Shown: positions 36,653 through 46,569, counted from the first letter of the stretch. The stretch is 64,000 nt of DNA from Brumicola pallidula DSM 14239 = ACAM 615 (GCF_000428905.1 NZ_KE386816.1:215385-279384); one strand, 5' to 3'. Notes: generated by a model from the letters alone, not told the origin. Translations and numbers: made by a program.

Positions 36653-38635
36653 CTAATGAAGTCCATTAATAAAAGCGTCACACGCACTCGTAAACTCGGC
36701 TAATTCGACGTCAGATTGCAATGTACAAGTGGCCAGGTAACCCCTGTCATCCTTCCTTTTACCCACTATTTTTGGGCTCTTACCGTTGGCACCCAAATTC
36801 ATATACTTATTAATAGTTTTACCTTCGTTAATGACTTCGAAGTTATAAGGGGAGGTTCCTGTCGTGAATTTTTGCCAAAAGTCGCTATAGCTGTCAGAGG
36901 CATTATTTTTTAGATCATATAGTTTAGATATTGAATAAACTCCGTCTTCATATAAGTTTGGCTTAAAGCTAATATGACCGACGACTAATTTATCTGTATT
37001 TTCAGGTGAAATTTCAACCGCGACGTAAAAGTTACTATCCACAGATAACTTCATCTTTTTCATGGTGCCTGAAAATGCACCAACATCAAACTCCACGCTA
37101 TCCTCAGATACGTCTAATTTTGCGTCTTGTAAAAATGTCGGGATCATTTCTTTTGGTAATTGCAGAAACTCTTCCCACTCGCCCAATTTTGCCGTATACG
37201 AAAGCATTATTCTGGGAAGATTGATTCTATAATTCTTCTTTTGCATCTCTAGCCAACTTGTGGAGGTGGTAATAAAGTCACAAACAATACCTTGAGGCGT
37301 CGGTAAACAATAAATCATTATGCCACGATCAGTATATTGGTCGTGCCAAGCAGCAACTTGCCAGAACCTGCCATAATTATCTTCATAATTATCTTCATAA
37401 ACGGGCTCACCATAGGACGTAATATAAACTGGGGTGGCTGCAATAGTCATATTCCATTTTACCGATGTCAGAAAAGTATCCAAAATATTTTTCTTATTTT
37501 TAATGAATGCTTGTAAGCTAGTATCGACTGGTTTCTCCATAAAGAATTGATAGCCTCCTATCATTTTGTCATTTGATGAAAACCACATGGATTGTTTGTT
37601 ATCAATTTTGACTTCTTTTTGTTCGCCAGGCTCGAAAAGAAGCCATTCACCATTGCCATTGATATCGATGATTGAAAAATTTTCGCTATTAGATTGATTC
37701 ATCAAGTACTTTTGAATATTTTCATGTTTAGGAAAAATATCAGTTTCATACTTTGCAACAAACTCGGTTCTGCCTGATTCGAATCTGTCGTAGAAGCTTT
37801 TTTCGGCAATTTTTCTCAACGCCATTATCTCTTTGGGGAGGTCGGCTTTGAAATCCCATGAGTATATCAATGTTTTAGTGGATTCAACTTCACCCATCTG
37901 ACTTTCGAAAAATTCAGCTCGCTCAGACGAAAACTCCATGAATTCTTTGATCGGAAAAGCATAATTTAAATTTTCACTGCTGGACTTCATCGTCACGATA
38001 CCAACAACTTTACCGGCGAGGTTGAGTAAAGGACCACCGCTGTTTCCGGGTGACGCTGCAGCTGAAAAACGAATGTTTTTCCATTTGCCGTCAATAGGTT
38101 CATAAGTAAAAGAGGTTAGTGTTCCTTTTCTAAATATAACGCCTTCACCATGTGCATTGCCTGCGGCATAGATCACATCCCCTTCTTCATAAGCGTCAGC
38201 TATCTTAAACTCGTGATATGGCGAGGTATCTCCGGCAACTGAAAACTGAATTAAGTCGCGGTAGTTTGAATACTTTTCAACGTTGGTGATTTTGAAAATA
38301 TTACCTTTACTGTCACGCAAAGCAAAATTGTCGGATAGTTGAGACTTGTAACCGATATTGAATACATGAGCGGCTGATACAAATGTGTTGTCTTGAATGA
38401 GAAATGCGGTTCCTAAACTGTGGTATTTATCATTTCTTAAATGAAATGGAATAAGCTTGTGCGGAAACGCTTCTTTGTAAACCGTCTTGTCTTCGAGCTT
38501 TAAGGTCACAACTTCAAAGATGCCATTCTTATATTTTTTAATTTGAGAAGATGAGTATTCCTCTTGTGCAACTGCGGCAAAAGAAAAAGAAATGGCTAAA
38601 GCTAAACTGATCAATAGAGTCGACATGTTTCGCAT
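36653..38635 (-). CDS. Secreted S1-type (trypsin-like) serine protease with long unknown C-terminal region
   Basis: 660 residues. The signal peptide is 'STLLISLALAISFSFAAVA'. The protease triad is visible as H90 ('VSAAHVF'), D127 ('NYRDLIQ') and S199 ('SPGNSGGPLL'). Residues ~240-660 form a region I do not recognise; it is mostly beta-rich with no PDZ signature, unlike DegP/DegS. AAGGA stands about 7 bases before the ATG. It converges on the solute-binding gene, leaving 13 bases between them. Substrate unknown. Confidence 0.75.
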   Translation of the reverse strand: MRNMSTLLISLALAISFSFAAVAQEEYSSSQIKKYKNGIFEVVTLKLEDKTVYKEAFPHKLIPFHLRNDKYHSLGTAFLIQDNTFVSAAHVFNIGYKSQLSDNFALRDSKGNIFKITNVEKYSNYRDLIQFSVAGDTSPYHEFKIADAYEEGDVIYAAGNAHGEGVIFRKGTLTSFTYEPIDGKWKNIRFSAAASPGNSGGPLLNLAGKVVGIVTMKSSSENLNYAFPIKEFMEFSSERAEFFESQMGEVESTKTLIYSWDFKADLPKEIMALRKIAEKSFYDRFESGRTEFVAKYETDIFPKHENIQKYLMNQSNSENFSIIDINGNGEWLLFEPGEQKEVKIDNKQSMWFSSNDKMIGGYQFFMEKPVDTSLQAFIKNKKNILDTFLTSVKWNMTIAATPVYITSYGEPVYEDNYEDNYGRFWQVAAWHDQYTDRGIMIYCLPTPQGIVCDFITTSTSWLEMQKKNYRINLPRIMLSYTAKLGEWEEFLQLPKEMIPTFLQDAKLDVSEDSVEFDVGAFSGTMKKMKLSVDSNFYVAVEISPENTDKLVVGHISFKPNLYEDGVYSISKLYDLKNNASDSYSDFWQKFTTGTSPYNFEVINEGKTINKYMNLGANGKSPKIVGKRKDDRGYLATCTLQSDVELAEFTSACDAFINGLH

Positions 38636-38821
38636 TGACTGTCCTTACTACTTATAAAACTTGAAAATCATCCTGTCAACGTCCTTGACATTGCGGATAT
38701 AAATACGGTTTAGCAGGCTCCCTTTACATTGGCGAGCTAAGTTCGAAACAACAGTGTACCTCCTGCTAGATTATTTTACCTCTTCAATTTTTTGGGTACT
38801 GAATTTAATCTGTGATCGTGT

Positions 38822-38890
38822 CTAAGATGCCGTGCCAGTAAATCCGCCATCAACATTAGTGACCAGAAACGGTGTGGATAAATATATTGG
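38822..38890 (-). pseudogene. Possible C-terminal remnant of a short-chain dehydrogenase
   Basis: On the minus strand a frame reads 'TPFLVTNVDGGFTGTAS' and stops. 'VDGGFTG' near a C-terminus is typical of SDR enzymes. The frame is closed by a stop about 22 codons upstream. The match is short and could be chance. Confidence 0.2.
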
Positions 38891-38893
38891 GTT

Positions 38894-39460
38894 TTATAAA
38901 GCTAAGCCATTGTTGTTATCACGACTATTTTTAATTAGTTCATCACTTGCGGCGTAGTCACTTTTAGCCATACGGTCATATAACACCACGTTCGCTGTGG
39001 CTGCCAAGTTCATGCTGTTGCGAGTAGGAATATAAACAACATGATCGCAGGCAGCAATGATACTTTCAGGTACCGAAGCGTCTTCGGGTCCAAAGATATA
39101 AAATGCACTTACCGGATGCACAAATTCGGGAAGTGGAATAGCGCCTTCGACCAACTCAATAACCACTTTACTGGCACCCTTTGGAGCGATTGCTAATAGG
39201 TCATCAACACCTATAGTAGGAATGATATGTCGCATTCGTTTAGTGTCAGCATTAAACTCTTTAGCGTAACCAAATCGTTGGCCTGTGTAGAAAACAGCAC
39301 TTGCACCATAGCACCCGCAAGCACGCAGAATAGAAGCGACATTTGTAGCCGACTTAGGGTTTACCAAGCCTATACTCACCAGGCCGTGTCCGGCCCAACG
39401 TTTAAACTCGGTCCTGGCTTGTTGTGGATTGACTGCATCTATGTTGTTTACATATTTCAT
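38894..39460 (-). CDS. SpoU/TrmH-family RNA 2'-O-methyltransferase
   Basis: 188 residues. The SPOUT signature blocks are present: 'LVNPKSATNVASILRACGCYGA' early, 'AFYIFGPEDASVP' in the middle and 'IPTRNSMNLAATANVVLYD' near the end, which form the knotted SAM site. Proteins of this type methylate the ribose of rRNA or tRNA. Its exact target cannot be read from sequence. A short tail of Asn/Asp follows the domain. Confidence 0.85.
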   Translation of the reverse strand: MKYVNNIDAVNPQQARTEFKRWAGHGLVSIGLVNPKSATNVASILRACGCYGASAVFYTGQRFGYAKEFNADTKRMRHIIPTIGVDDLLAIAPKGASKVVIELVEGAIPLPEFVHPVSAFYIFGPEDASVPESIIAACDHVVYIPTRNSMNLAATANVVLYDRMAKSDYAASDELIKNSRDNNNGLAL

Positions 39461-39502
39461 AAGTAATTTAATTGTCTTTATAGCGCGATGTATATTAATT
39501 CA

Positions 39503-40534
39503 TTAGAACAATTTTAATTGAATGCCGAGACCAATTCGCTGTTGGTGTCTGTTGTAATCGATTAGTGAATCACCATACCCGTTAAAGTATTGTAGCAACC
39601 AATCATACCTATCGTTAATAGGGTAGGTGAGGTTGAGTTCTACACTGCCGCGATTTTTATTAAACGATAAGTTATTTCTTACCTTTGTGAGTAAATTTAG
39701 TTTACCCATGTTAAAGCCAAATCCAAACTCGGTACGGCCGATAAAGTCGATAATATCTGGATTGTCATCGCCGGTTGGATCTAGTGCAAATGTTTTTTCA
39801 TCTTCAGGCAATCGATACCAAGTTTTTAAGTAATAAAGTGAGTCAACATCACTAAAAATAGCGGTTGCGTAAATACGATTCCAACTTCTAGATTTTAAAC
39901 CGCTCTGCCCATTTGATTGATGATTTAAACCAATGTTAAATTGATTAAATCGATAGCCAAACACATCCCAATCAGTTTGCCATTGATAATATACTTCAGG
40001 TTCGTAATTATTTTCTCGAAACGGCTTCGATGTTTCGTCGTTGTACACTTGCCAAAATGATATCAGCGTCATACCAAAGAAAACGCCACTTGCATCATCG
40101 TCCATCAAGTATAAAGGCATGTTGACACTTATCTGATACTTCGCCTCAAAGTTGTCGATATTCTCATCAGTGAGACCGTTAACACTGATTGGATTAGGCG
40201 ATTTTACATGGGTAATGGGAAGTAGATAATTTTGCCGATATTGCGAAATAGAGAAGGGATTTACGTTAGATTCTTTAACACTTTTTTCGCGTTTATCTAA
40301 AATAGATTCCGTTGTTTGAATACCATCATTAGCTTCTTGAACCACTTTCTTAACCGAGTTAATCAACGCCGATTCTGAAATCGGTGGTGGTGTTTCTTGC
40401 TCTGGAGTCGTCGTGTTTTGAGTTGGTGGCGTATTCTCTTGCGCTGGTGATGAATTATCTTGGGCGGTTGCTGAGCTTGAATATACGAGCGCAAGAGCCC
40501 AAAAAGCTGAGAGGCATGCATTGACTGTTTTCAA
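39503..40534 (-). CDS. pldA: Outer-membrane phospholipase A1
   Basis: 343 residues. The signal peptide ends near 'SSSATA'. A low-complexity Pro/Gln/Thr/Glu linker (about 25-55) precedes a beta-barrel with the catalytic residues H205, S207 and N219 ('GLNHQSNGQSGLKSRSWNR'), spaced as in E. coli OmpPLA (H142, S144, N156). The protein ends in a beta strand with terminal Phe ('GLGIQLKLF'), the usual barrel-insertion signal. It hydrolyses phospholipids that reach the outer leaflet. Confidence 0.92.
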   Translation of the reverse strand: MKTVNACLSAFWALALVYSSSATAQDNSSPAQENTPPTQNTTTPEQETPPPISESALINSVKKVVQEANDGIQTTESILDKREKSVKESNVNPFSISQYRQNYLLPITHVKSPNPISVNGLTDENIDNFEAKYQISVNMPLYLMDDDASGVFFGMTLISFWQVYNDETSKPFRENNYEPEVYYQWQTDWDVFGYRFNQFNIGLNHQSNGQSGLKSRSWNRIYATAIFSDVDSLYYLKTWYRLPEDEKTFALDPTGDDNPDIIDFIGRTEFGFGFNMGKLNLLTKVRNNLSFNKNRGSVELNLTYPINDRYDWLLQYFNGYGDSLIDYNRHQQRIGLGIQLKLF

Positions 40535-40584
40535 ACCGATTCCTTTGTGCGGTATTATTTAACCCGATGATACACTGAAACAGT

Positions 40585-41430
40585 TTAAAATTCGATTATT
40601 TGACCTTCGCGAGCACCAAAACAGATAAGATCCATTTCACCTACTTCTATTATCATATTGCAATGCGCAATTATTTCGTCGATGTCATCATCGGTGCGCT
40701 CTGGGTCGTGACTATAAAGCGCCAGTTGTTTGACTTCACAAGCCATTGCTAGTTTTACTGCTTCTTCGGCGACACTGTGTCCCCAGCCCGATTTTGCGGG
40801 CATATCAGACACCAAATATTGAGCATCATGGATCAAAATATCAGCACCCTTTGCAAAGGTAACGAAATCTAAAAAGTCAGTTTGTTTACGATAGGGAGGA
40901 TAGAGTTCATTGTCCGTAATATAAGCAATTTTGTGGCCATTTTCTTTAATAGTGTAACAACTACCGCCGCCGGGATGGTTCATTTTTAACCTACTCACGA
41001 GACCATTGCTTATGTACCACTCATCATCATCTTCTTGCATAGGACGAGGTATTACTTGTATCGAAGCGGCGAGATCATTTTTGTGAACCGGAAAATACGA
41101 ACCGGTCATTTGGTCTAGAACCGCTTCGGGTTGCTTTAAATCCGTTAAGCCCGGAGTAATCAGTATTTCGCGGTTGGCTTGATAAATAGGAATGAAAAAA
41201 GGAAACCCTTGGATATGATCCCAATGGTTATGACTCAACAGGATATACACCGGTGTTTTTTTAGCGGCTAACCTCTTGCCGAGTTCGCGTATACCAGTGC
41301 CCGCATCCAATACAATGTCGGTGCCATCATCAAGCTCGACATGCACACATGCAGTGTTACCCCCGTAGCGCACAAATTCGGCACCGGGGGTTGGTGTAGA
41401 GCCGCGAACTCCACAAAAAGTGATTTTCAT
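40585..41430 (-). CDS. Metallo-beta-lactamase-fold hydrolase
   Basis: 281 residues, cytoplasmic. The metal-binding motif is 'LSHNHWDHIQGFPFF' near residue 86, with further ligands in 'KMNHPGG', 'ILIHDAQY' and 'LYSHDPERTDDDID'. The layout, starting 'MKITFCGVRGSTPTPG', is that of a group of MBL proteins related to phosphodiesterases/PhnP. Substrate unknown. It lies 7 bases after proS on the same strand. Confidence 0.75.
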   Translation of the reverse strand: MKITFCGVRGSTPTPGAEFVRYGGNTACVHVELDDGTDIVLDAGTGIRELGKRLAAKKTPVYILLSHNHWDHIQGFPFFIPIYQANREILITPGLTDLKQPEAVLDQMTGSYFPVHKNDLAASIQVIPRPMQEDDDEWYISNGLVSRLKMNHPGGGSCYTIKENGHKIAYITDNELYPPYRKQTDFLDFVTFAKGADILIHDAQYLVSDMPAKSGWGHSVAEEAVKLAMACEVKQLALYSHDPERTDDDIDEIIAHCNMIIEVGEMDLICFGAREGQIIEF

Positions 41431-41437
41431 AAGTGCT

Positions 41438-43147
41438 TTAGCCTAAATTTTTGATGTACTCAAGAAGGTTATCGACCTCTAGCAAGGTTTTTTCACCTGA
41501 TTTTCTATTCTTTATTTCTATTTGTTGATTATCTAGATTACGCTCGCCAATTACAACGCTGTAAGGTATGCCAATTAATTCCATATCATTAAACATAACA
41601 CCTGGACGCTCTTTTCTGTCATCAAATAATACGTCGACGCCGACGTCACATAAGTCTTTATAGAGTTTCTCAGCGACTTCTTTAACGAGTGCAGATTTAT
41701 GCATATTCATTGGAATGATGACGACACTAAAAGGCGCGATACTCTGGGGCCAAATAATCCCGAATTTATCATTATGTTGCTCAATGGCTGCAGCGACAAT
41801 CCGCGTGACGCCGATACCATAACAGCCCATTTGCAGTAAATCGTGTTTGCCCGTTTCGGTTAATACACCGCAATTCATGGCTTTAGAATACTTATCACCG
41901 AGCTGAAAGATATGTCCAACTTCGATGCCTTTGGTAATGGCTAAAGTGCCATTGCCATCAGGTGATGGGTCGCCAGCAACAACGTCACGAATGTCCTCAA
42001 CTACATAGGTTTTAACATCTCTTTGCCAGTTTGCACCAGTGAAATGCTGTGCCTCTGTATTTGCACCACAGATGAAATCGGCTACTGTTTCCGCACTGCG
42101 GTCAACAATCACTGGTATGGAAAGCCCAACTGGGCCTAAAGAACCAAAGCCGCAATATAGCTTTGCTTTTACTGCGGCTTCGTCAGCCATTTGCAATGGA
42201 GATGCGATAAGGGCTAACTTTTCAACTTTAATTGAATTTAAGCTATGGTCTCCGCGCAACACGAGCGCGACAAATTCATGCTCAGATGTTTCGTCTGCTT
42301 TCACGATTAAGGTTTTGACGGTTTGTTTCACGTCGCACTTAAGTAGGGTAGCGATCGCTTGAATTGTTTTTGCACCAGGTGTGTCAACGAGGGTGAGTTG
42401 CGCAGAACCTGCTCTTACTTGGCCTAACGCTATTGCTTCGGCTAATTCGACGTTAGCTGCGTAGTCAGAAGCGTCGCTGTACGCTATATCATCTTCACCA
42501 GAGTCGGCGAGCACATGGAATTCATGAGAAACAGCGCCGCCGATTGAACCTGAATCGGCAATGACTGGACGATAAGATAAACCAATTCGTTCAAAAACAT
42601 TGCAGTATGCTTGATGCATTCGCTGGTACGTTTGATCCAAGCTTTGGGCGTCAATATGGAAAGAATACGCATCTTTCATAATGAACTCCCTGCTGCGCAT
42701 AATGCCGAATCTAGGACGTACTTCGTCGCGAAATTTAGTTTGAATTTGATACAAATTTAACGGTAACTGTTTATAGCTGCTAATTTCGTTTTTGACCAAG
42801 CTAGTAACAACTTCTTCGTGCGTAGGGCCAAGTACGAAATCTCTATTGTGACGGTCTTTTATGCGCAATAATTCAGGACCATAGTCGTCCCACCGACCAG
42901 ATTCCACCCATAAATCACCGGGTTGGACTACTGGCATTGATATTTCGATAGCGCCGGCTTTATTCATTTCGTCTCTCACAATGGCAGCGACTTTATTTAG
43001 TACTCTTAATCCAGTCGGTAGCCACGTATATAAACCTGATGCAAGTTTGCGAACCATTCCTGCGCGCAGCATCAGTTGATGACTAATGACTTCAGCTTCA
43101 GCTGGTGTTTCTTTCTGAGTAGCGAGTAAATATTGTGAGGTGCGCAT
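41438..43147 (-). CDS. proS: Prolyl-tRNA synthetase, bacterial type with editing domain
   Basis: 569 residues, near the E. coli 572. Class II motifs ('[16 protein letters not shown]', '[25 protein letters not shown]') flank an inserted YbaK-like editing domain (about 225-400) that clears Ala-tRNA-Pro. The C-terminal anticodon-binding domain ends the protein. It charges tRNA-Pro, encoded twice in this window. Confidence 0.97.
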   Translation of the reverse strand: MRTSQYLLATQKETPAEAEVISHQLMLRAGMVRKLASGLYTWLPTGLRVLNKVAAIVRDEMNKAGAIEISMPVVQPGDLWVESGRWDDYGPELLRIKDRHNRDFVLGPTHEEVVTSLVKNEISSYKQLPLNLYQIQTKFRDEVRPRFGIMRSREFIMKDAYSFHIDAQSLDQTYQRMHQAYCNVFERIGLSYRPVIADSGSIGGAVSHEFHVLADSGEDDIAYSDASDYAANVELAEAIALGQVRAGSAQLTLVDTPGAKTIQAIATLLKCDVKQTVKTLIVKADETSEHEFVALVLRGDHSLNSIKVEKLALIASPLQMADEAAVKAKLYCGFGSLGPVGLSIPVIVDRSAETVADFICGANTEAQHFTGANWQRDVKTYVVEDIRDVVAGDPSPDGNGTLAITKGIEVGHIFQLGDKYSKAMNCGVLTETGKHDLLQMGCYGIGVTRIVAAAIEQHNDKFGIIWPQSIAPFSVVIIPMNMHKSALVKEVAEKLYKDLCDVGVDVLFDDRKERPGVMFNDMELIGIPYSVVIGERNLDNQQIEIKNRKSGEKTLLEVDNLLEYIKNLG

Positions 43148-43326
43148 GGTGTTTCGGTGACCTTGAAGTTCGTCTAACGATGTCAGAGGTTAAAATAAAT
43201 TTAGGACGGAAGTCTAGCAGTGGTAAGAGTGGCAACAAAGGATAAAATGAATAAACCTTTTATTTACTTTAATTTTTCTCTTTTACAGGTGAAACTATCG
43301 GGTTGAACGAGCCGGTTCATTAACCA

Positions 43327-44061
43327 TCATTGAATTTCAATATCGAGAACGTAGTTTATTGTGTGGCGTACTTGCCACTTTATATCGAAATTATGTAGTA
43401 GTATAGAATATATTTTGTCGTCTTTAGTAGCCGTCTTGTATGCGGGGCGAGGATCTTGTTCTAGGATGTTAGTTAGTAATGCTTCCAACTGAGGATACGC
43501 ATTGACTAGGGTCTGCAGTTTTAAATAGGCAAGCTTTGAGTATTCAACTGGCATCTTTTTTTTTGGAGCAAACTCTGCAAATCCAGAAATCGCATCATTA
43601 ACACTGTCTGCATAATGCACGTAGGGTTTAATGTCGATAATAGGCGTTTGATCAAGTAAATCAACGCCCTCGACTACTAGCTTGTTGTGCTCATTTAGGC
43701 CACCGTTTTTGACCACAGACAGACCGATAGGATTAGGTCGAAAGGTACTTCTAGTTGCAAAAACACCCACTTTCTCGTTACCGCCTAAACGTGGAGGGCG
43801 AACAGTATCTTTCCAACCACCTTGTATATTTTCATGAAATATAAAGCTTATCCACAAATGTGAAAACGCCTCTAAGCCTCGACATGCGTTAGTCGGATTT
43901 ATATCAGGGGAGAACTGAATTGTGCCCGTCGCTGTGCTTATCGATTGAGATTGTCGAGGGATACCGAACTTTTGTTTAAATGGGGTTGTCATGATGCCTA
44001 TCGAACGGAATTCAAATATACTTATGCTTTTCTTACCCATATTGTTATTTGGATTGGTCAT
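43327..44061 (-). CDS. trmO: tRNA m6t6A37 methyltransferase TrmO
   Basis: About 244 residues from ATG at 44061; a TTG three codons upstream is also in frame. TsaA/YaeB-fold blocks: 'FRSIGIMTTPFKQKFGIPRQ', 'AFSHLWISFIFHEN', 'GVFATRSTFRPNPIGLSVV' and 'VEGVDLLDQTPIIDIKPYV'. TrmO adds the N6-methyl group to t6A37 in tRNA-Thr using SAM. The start overlaps the end of the DUF1415 gene upstream, so they are probably co-transcribed. Confidence 0.92.
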   Translation of the reverse strand: MTNPNNNMGKKSISIFEFRSIGIMTTPFKQKFGIPRQSQSISTATGTIQFSPDINPTNACRGLEAFSHLWISFIFHENIQGGWKDTVRPPRLGGNEKVGVFATRSTFRPNPIGLSVVKNGGLNEHNKLVVEGVDLLDQTPIIDIKPYVHYADSVNDAISGFAEFAPKKKMPVEYSKLAYLKLQTLVNAYPQLEALLTNILEQDPRPAYKTATKDDKIYSILLHNFDIKWQVRHTINYVLDIEIQ

Positions 44062-44593
44062 GCGGAGCAAGTAATTTTTGAAAAAATGTTTTACCTAATT
44101 TTTCTGCATGTTTTACGTTTCGAACCGGTATGTTTTCAGGGTTTGGGAAGGTTTTTAACGCAGTCTCCAAGCTTTCTTCACGAAGAATATGCAATATTGG
44201 AAAAGGGGAACGGTTAGTGTAATGACTCGTCGCATCGGCCGGTGCGTCTGCAAAAATATAGTCGGGATGAAAGGTAGCTAGCTGAAAAATGCCTTCATAT
44301 CGCTCTTGTTTTAAAAGTCGATTAGCGAGGTCAACTAAATCCAAATAATCGAAGAAATCCTTGCTACCTTGGGCAATGATGAGTAACGTTGTTTCGATGC
44401 CGCTATTGTTCTCCAACAACTGCAATTCATCCAATAAAGCTTGAAGTATTAAAGCATTGTCGGTTTCTTCAGTCGAAATAGCGCGAATACGTTTACTCTC
44501 GCGCTCTTTGCGCGCAAATGGGCAAAAGTTTTCAGCAATAATAACTTTATCAATCCAACGTAATGTTTGCTCAACAGCTGTGTCAGTCTTCAT
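44045..44593 (-). CDS. DUF1415 protein
   Basis: 182 residues. It carries the DUF1415 hallmarks: 'VIAENFCPFARKE' with a conserved cysteine near residue 23, 'FQLATFHPDYIFA', and 'NRSPFPILHILREES' near the end. The function of this family is unknown. It begins 1 base after the folD stop and overlaps trmO, so the three genes look like one operon. Confidence 0.85.
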   Translation of the reverse strand: MKTDTAVEQTLRWIDKVIIAENFCPFARKERESKRIRAISTEETDNALILQALLDELQLLENNSGIETTLLIIAQGSKDFFDYLDLVDLANRLLKQERYEGIFQLATFHPDYIFADAPADATSHYTNRSPFPILHILREESLETALKTFPNPENIPVRNVKHAEKLGKTFFQKLLAPHDQSK

Positions 44594-44594
44594 A

Positions 44595-45482
44595 TCACTT
44601 TTCGCTTAACGATGAATTTTTCACATTGTGGCTGTGGAATTTAACGTAAGCCTCAAGCGTATTTTCAATTAAGCTAGCCACTGTCATGGGCCCAACACCG
44701 CCGGGTACAGGTGTTATCCAGTCAGCGCGTTCTTTAGCAACTTCAAAACCCACGTCACCGGTTAGTTTGCCGTTTTCTAATCGATTAATACCTACATCAA
44801 TCACGATGGCACCTTCTTTAATCCATTCACCAGGAATGAAGTGTGGCTTACCTACTGCCACTACGAGCAAATCAGCGCGCATTACATGTTCTTTTAGCTG
44901 TTTCGTAAACTTGTGGCATGTTGTCACAGTGCAGCCAGCGAGCAACAGCTCTAAGCCCATAGGACGGCCAACAATATTGGATGCGCCAACAATGACCGCA
45001 TCAAGCCCTTTAACGGGTCGCTTTGTTGCCTCAATCATGGTCATGATACCTTTGGGTGTGCAGGGTCTAAGCGCTGGCATACGCTGTGCTAAACGGCCAA
45101 TATTGTATGGATGAAAACCATCAACGTCTTTGTGTGGGTGAATGCGCTCTAATACTTTTTCTGGGTGTAAACCGGCAGGTAGCGGCAATTGGACTAATAT
45201 TCCATCGATTGCGGCATCAATATTTAGTTCGTCAATTAAAGCGAGTAGTTCTTCCTCAGAGGTATTAGCAGATAGGCTAAATGACTTAGAAACGAAACCG
45301 ACTTCTTCACAGGCTTTGGTTTTATTATTCACATACACTTTTGATGCTTCGTTGTTACCCACTAGAATGACGGCTAAGCCGGGCATTCTGCGATCCGCTT
45401 CTTTCAGCGTATCAACATAGGCATGTACATTATCCCTAACGTGTTTGGCAATTTTCTTGCCGTCTATTAAATGAGCAGTCAT
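44595..45482 (-). CDS. folD: Bifunctional methylenetetrahydrofolate dehydrogenase/cyclohydrolase
   Basis: 295 residues. Family motifs: '[15 protein letters not shown]' with the catalytic lysine, '[10 protein letters not shown]', '[15 protein letters not shown]' for NADP binding and '[13 protein letters not shown]' near the end. It converts 5,10-methylene-THF to 10-formyl-THF, feeding purine and initiator-tRNA formylation. It is first of a likely folD-DUF1415-trmO operon. Confidence 0.97.
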   Translation of the reverse strand: MTAHLIDGKKIAKHVRDNVHAYVDTLKEADRRMPGLAVILVGNNEASKVYVNNKTKACEEVGFVSKSFSLSANTSEEELLALIDELNIDAAIDGILVQLPLPAGLHPEKVLERIHPHKDVDGFHPYNIGRLAQRMPALRPCTPKGIMTMIEATKRPVKGLDAVIVGASNIVGRPMGLELLLAGCTVTTCHKFTKQLKEHVMRADLLVVAVGKPHFIPGEWIKEGAIVIDVGINRLENGKLTGDVGFEVAKERADWITPVPGGVGPMTVASLIENTLEAYVKFHSHNVKNSSLSEK

Positions 45483-45615
45483 TGAAGATTCTTTTGTCGC
45501 AATATTTTAATGTAGGTAGTGTAATAAAATCGGCTATTAAAATACACTCTTAAAGAAACGTTGTGATTGCTTTTTAAGTAACTGAAGAAAAACTTAAATA
45601 CATTGTAAAAAGTGT

Positions 45616-45644
45616 TTGACGATACCAAGGCAAGTCGGTAATAT
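45616..45644 (+). promoter_or_regulatory. Promoter of the tRNA operon with GC-rich discriminator
   Basis: TTGACG (45616-45621) and TAATAT (45639-45644) with a 17-base spacer, followed at once by GCGCCCCCCG. GC-rich discriminators mark stable-RNA promoters under stringent (ppGpp/DksA) control. Confidence 0.75.
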
Positions 45645-45682
45645 GCGCCCCCCGTAGAGGTAGTGAACTACTTCTACGGTTT

Positions 45683-45759
45683 CGGTGAGTGGCGCAGCTT
45701 GGTAGCGCACCTGGTTTGGGTCCAGGGGGTCGTAGGTTCGAATCCTATCTCACCGACCA
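45683..45759 (+). tRNA. tRNA-Pro(UGG), first copy
   Basis: A 77-base cloverleaf: CGGTGAG pairs with CTCACCG, anticodon stem CCTGG/CCAGG with loop TTTGGGT giving anticodon TGG, T arm with GGTTCGAATCC, and encoded CCA. Confidence 0.97.
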
Positions 45760-45779
45760 TTTACTTTTAGATTCGACGG

Positions 45780-45856
45780 GGTTCCATAGCTCAGCTGGAT
45801 AGAGCAACGGCTTTCTAAGCCGTGGGTCGAAGGTTCGAATCCTTCTGGAGCCACCA
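45780..45856 (+). tRNA. tRNA-Arg(UCU)
   Basis: A 77-base cloverleaf: GGTTCCA pairs with TGGAGCC, anticodon stem ACGGC/GCCGT with loop TTTCTAA giving TCT, and encoded CCA. It decodes the AGA/AGG codons. Confidence 0.96.
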
Positions 45857-45892
45857 TGCGAATTGAAGTAGATGGTGTAAGTGAAAACAGTG

Positions 45893-45968
45893 GTGGGCGT
45901 AGCTCAGTTGGTAGAGCTCTGGATTGTGATTCCAGCGGTCGTGGGTTCAAACCCCATCGTCCACCCCA
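45893..45968 (+). tRNA. tRNA-His(GUG)
   Basis: A 76-base cloverleaf: GTGGGCG pairs with CGTCCAC, anticodon loop TTGTGAT giving GTG, discriminator C and encoded CCA. The base before it is G, which can serve as the extra G-1 opposite C73 required by HisRS. Confidence 0.97.
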
Positions 45969-46045
45969 CTTTTTTTGCAAAGGTCGACATTGTTGGTTTA
46001 ATTGGCAATATCGAGCTTAGGGCATCCCTTGACAGGGTAAAGTTT

Positions 46046-46130
46046 GCGGGAGTGGTGGAATTGGTAGACACGCTGGATTTAGGTTCCAGTGCTTCACGGC
46101 GTGAGAGTTCAAGTCTCTCCTTCCGCACCA
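46046..46130 (+). tRNA. tRNA-Leu(UAG)
   Basis: 85 bases with a long variable arm (class II): GCGGGAG pairs with CTTCCGC, anticodon stem CTGGA/TCCAG with loop TTTAGGT giving TAG, and encoded CCA. Confidence 0.96.
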
Positions 46131-46165
46131 TATTATGTGTTCAGCACATACAAAGAGTAAAATGT

Positions 46166-46242
46166 CGGTGAGTGGCGCAGCTTGGTAGCGCACCTGGTTT
46201 GGGTCCAGGGGGTCGTAGGTTCGAATCCTATCTCACCGACCA
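46166..46242 (+). tRNA. tRNA-Pro(UGG), second copy
   Basis: Identical over all 77 bases to the tRNA at 45683-45759. It ends the tRNA cluster; no clear terminator follows. Confidence 0.97.
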
Positions 46243-46303
46243 TCTTGTCAGAAAGTTGGTTTATTTATCATTAAGTAACAGCACTCCTCGGTCACCATAA
46301 TAA

Positions 46304-46351
46304 AAAATTCCAAAATTCCAAAATTCCAAAATTCCAAAATTCCAAAATTCC
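46304..46351. repeat. 8-bp tandem repeat AAAATTCC (6 copies)
   Basis: Six perfect units followed by one variant (AAAACGCC). Confidence 0.95.
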
Positions 46352-46485
46352 AAAACGCCACAAATGCAGACATCACACTGACACCCTTCCCAGATAGAAA
46401 GCGTCAATCGGCAGGACGCCGATTGCCGAGCGACCCAGGGATGGGCTCGAAGCGACTTTCAAACGGGGAAGGAAGACAGAAAGAT

Positions 46486-46569
46486 GTCGGAATCCAACCG
46501 AAGTCGGAATCCAACCGAAGTCGGAATCCAACCGAAGTCGGAATCCAACCGAAGTCGGAATCCAACCCC
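46486..46569. repeat. 17-bp tandem repeat (about 4.9 copies)
   Basis: Unit GTCGGAATCCAACCGAA repeated four full times plus a partial fifth that diverges at its end. 17 is not a multiple of three, so frames across it change with every unit, which argues against coding. Confidence 0.95.

Noticed and set aside
46304-46569. CRISPR array
   Set aside because: Units are contiguous with no spacers, and no cas genes are present.
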